The position numbers and the translations under genes were made by a program. Positions 63,470 through 64,000 of a stretch of 64,000 nucleotides of DNA are shown piece by piece. The DNA is from Eriocheir sinensis (Eukaryota > Arthropoda > Malacostraca > Decapoda > Varunidae): positions 2,039,398 to 2,103,397 of the forward strand of contig NC_066544.1 of the NCBI RefSeq assembly GCF_024679095.1, written 5' to 3'. Each line of letters starts with the position of its first letter. Positions within the stretch are counted from its first letter, which is position 1. The notes under the pieces were generated by a model. It saw only the letters and a program-made list of their open reading frames with translations, had not been told where the DNA came from and made no database searches.

Positions 63470-64000
63470 CTAAGGGCGTCAGTGGGTGAGGTGGCGGGAC
63501 AGAAGGGTCAATCAAGGTAACATAAGAGATATGCAAGGATTCCAGTCACAATCATAGCTTCAGTAAGGAGTGACACAACCAAGGCAGATAGATAGTCACA
63601 GTCACACTGCCAGGAACCTTCCTCGACGTTCTCACTTTGATCTAAGTGCACTTACGTTCAACGGAGCTCACGCCCTGAACAGTTTGCCTGGAGGGCAAAT
63701 GGTTGACACGTTTGGTAACTGGGAGATGCTGATTAGTTGTTTAGTTGTTTTATGAAAGTTTTTTTTTCTTCGTCAATCCGGTTACCTTACTGGATGAATG
63801 TTACTTTCTTTTCTGTCAGTGTCAGGACTTAGCACTTTGTATAACAGCTCGTCAACAACGTTATCCTGTTCTGAAGTCTTTGGTTAAGTGTTTTCTTAAT
63901 TATATTTCCGTATTGTTTCATTCTGTACTTATATTATTTGTGTATTATTTTTTTTTCTGGCCCCCGTGTCCTTCCTTTTTCACTCTTCCTATCGATATTT

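Overview
This 64-kb window is eukaryotic, intron-rich and dominated by transposable elements. tRNA-derived SINEs, CR1-like and Jockey-like LINEs, very long (AT)n and (GA)n microsatellites, and many TA-, TWA- and TTAA-targeting DNA elements point to an arthropod. A decapod crustacean is most likely, but that is an inference from repeat style, not a species identification.

Host genes. The main gene lies on the minus strand. Twenty exons between 49030 and 13911 encode about 1,240 residues of the middle of a very large BEACH-family protein that most resembles LYST, the lysosomal trafficking regulator. They start in helical-repeat sequence, cross a concanavalin A-like domain (about 47.9 to 38.5 kb), then helical repeats (38.2 to 30.4 kb), an acidic disordered exon (22.8 to 22.1 kb) and more helical sequence (15.9 to 13.9 kb). 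Reading phases agree across every junction except the last. The N-terminus and the PH-BEACH-WD40 end are not visible. A second minus-strand gene at 61.97 to 63.47 kb encodes an unrecognised two-membrane-segment protein, probably as a terminal exon.

Mobile DNA by region. 0 to 10 kb: an (AT)n-rich cluster holding two copies of a Tigger-like element, several relatives, a palindromic Harbinger-like MITE and a 3.7-kb transposon with ~490-bp inverted repeats, subterminal repeats and a decayed transposase of a family I cannot name. 10 to 13.6 kb: nested TA-targeting elements and a Harbinger-like element. 16 to 31.7 kb: old CR1 LINE, a hAT-like element with 8-bp target duplication, two Jockey-like LINEs (one split by a Tigger-like element with a 51-bp minisatellite), a four-level nest at 25.3 to 28.6 kb, and a probable solo LTR. 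32 to 47 kb: SINEs (one split by a Harbinger MITE), a 1.7-kb long-inverted-repeat element, a nested composite with a (GA)n array, and a Gypsy-like fragment. 49 to 61 kb: more nested Tigger, Harbinger and piggyBac-like elements, SINEs, an internally deleted CR1 LINE and a 490-bp near-perfect palindrome.

Most transposon boundaries rest on paired inverted termini plus target duplications. In several cases a second copy in the window shows the unoccupied site, which makes the calls strong even without database searches.
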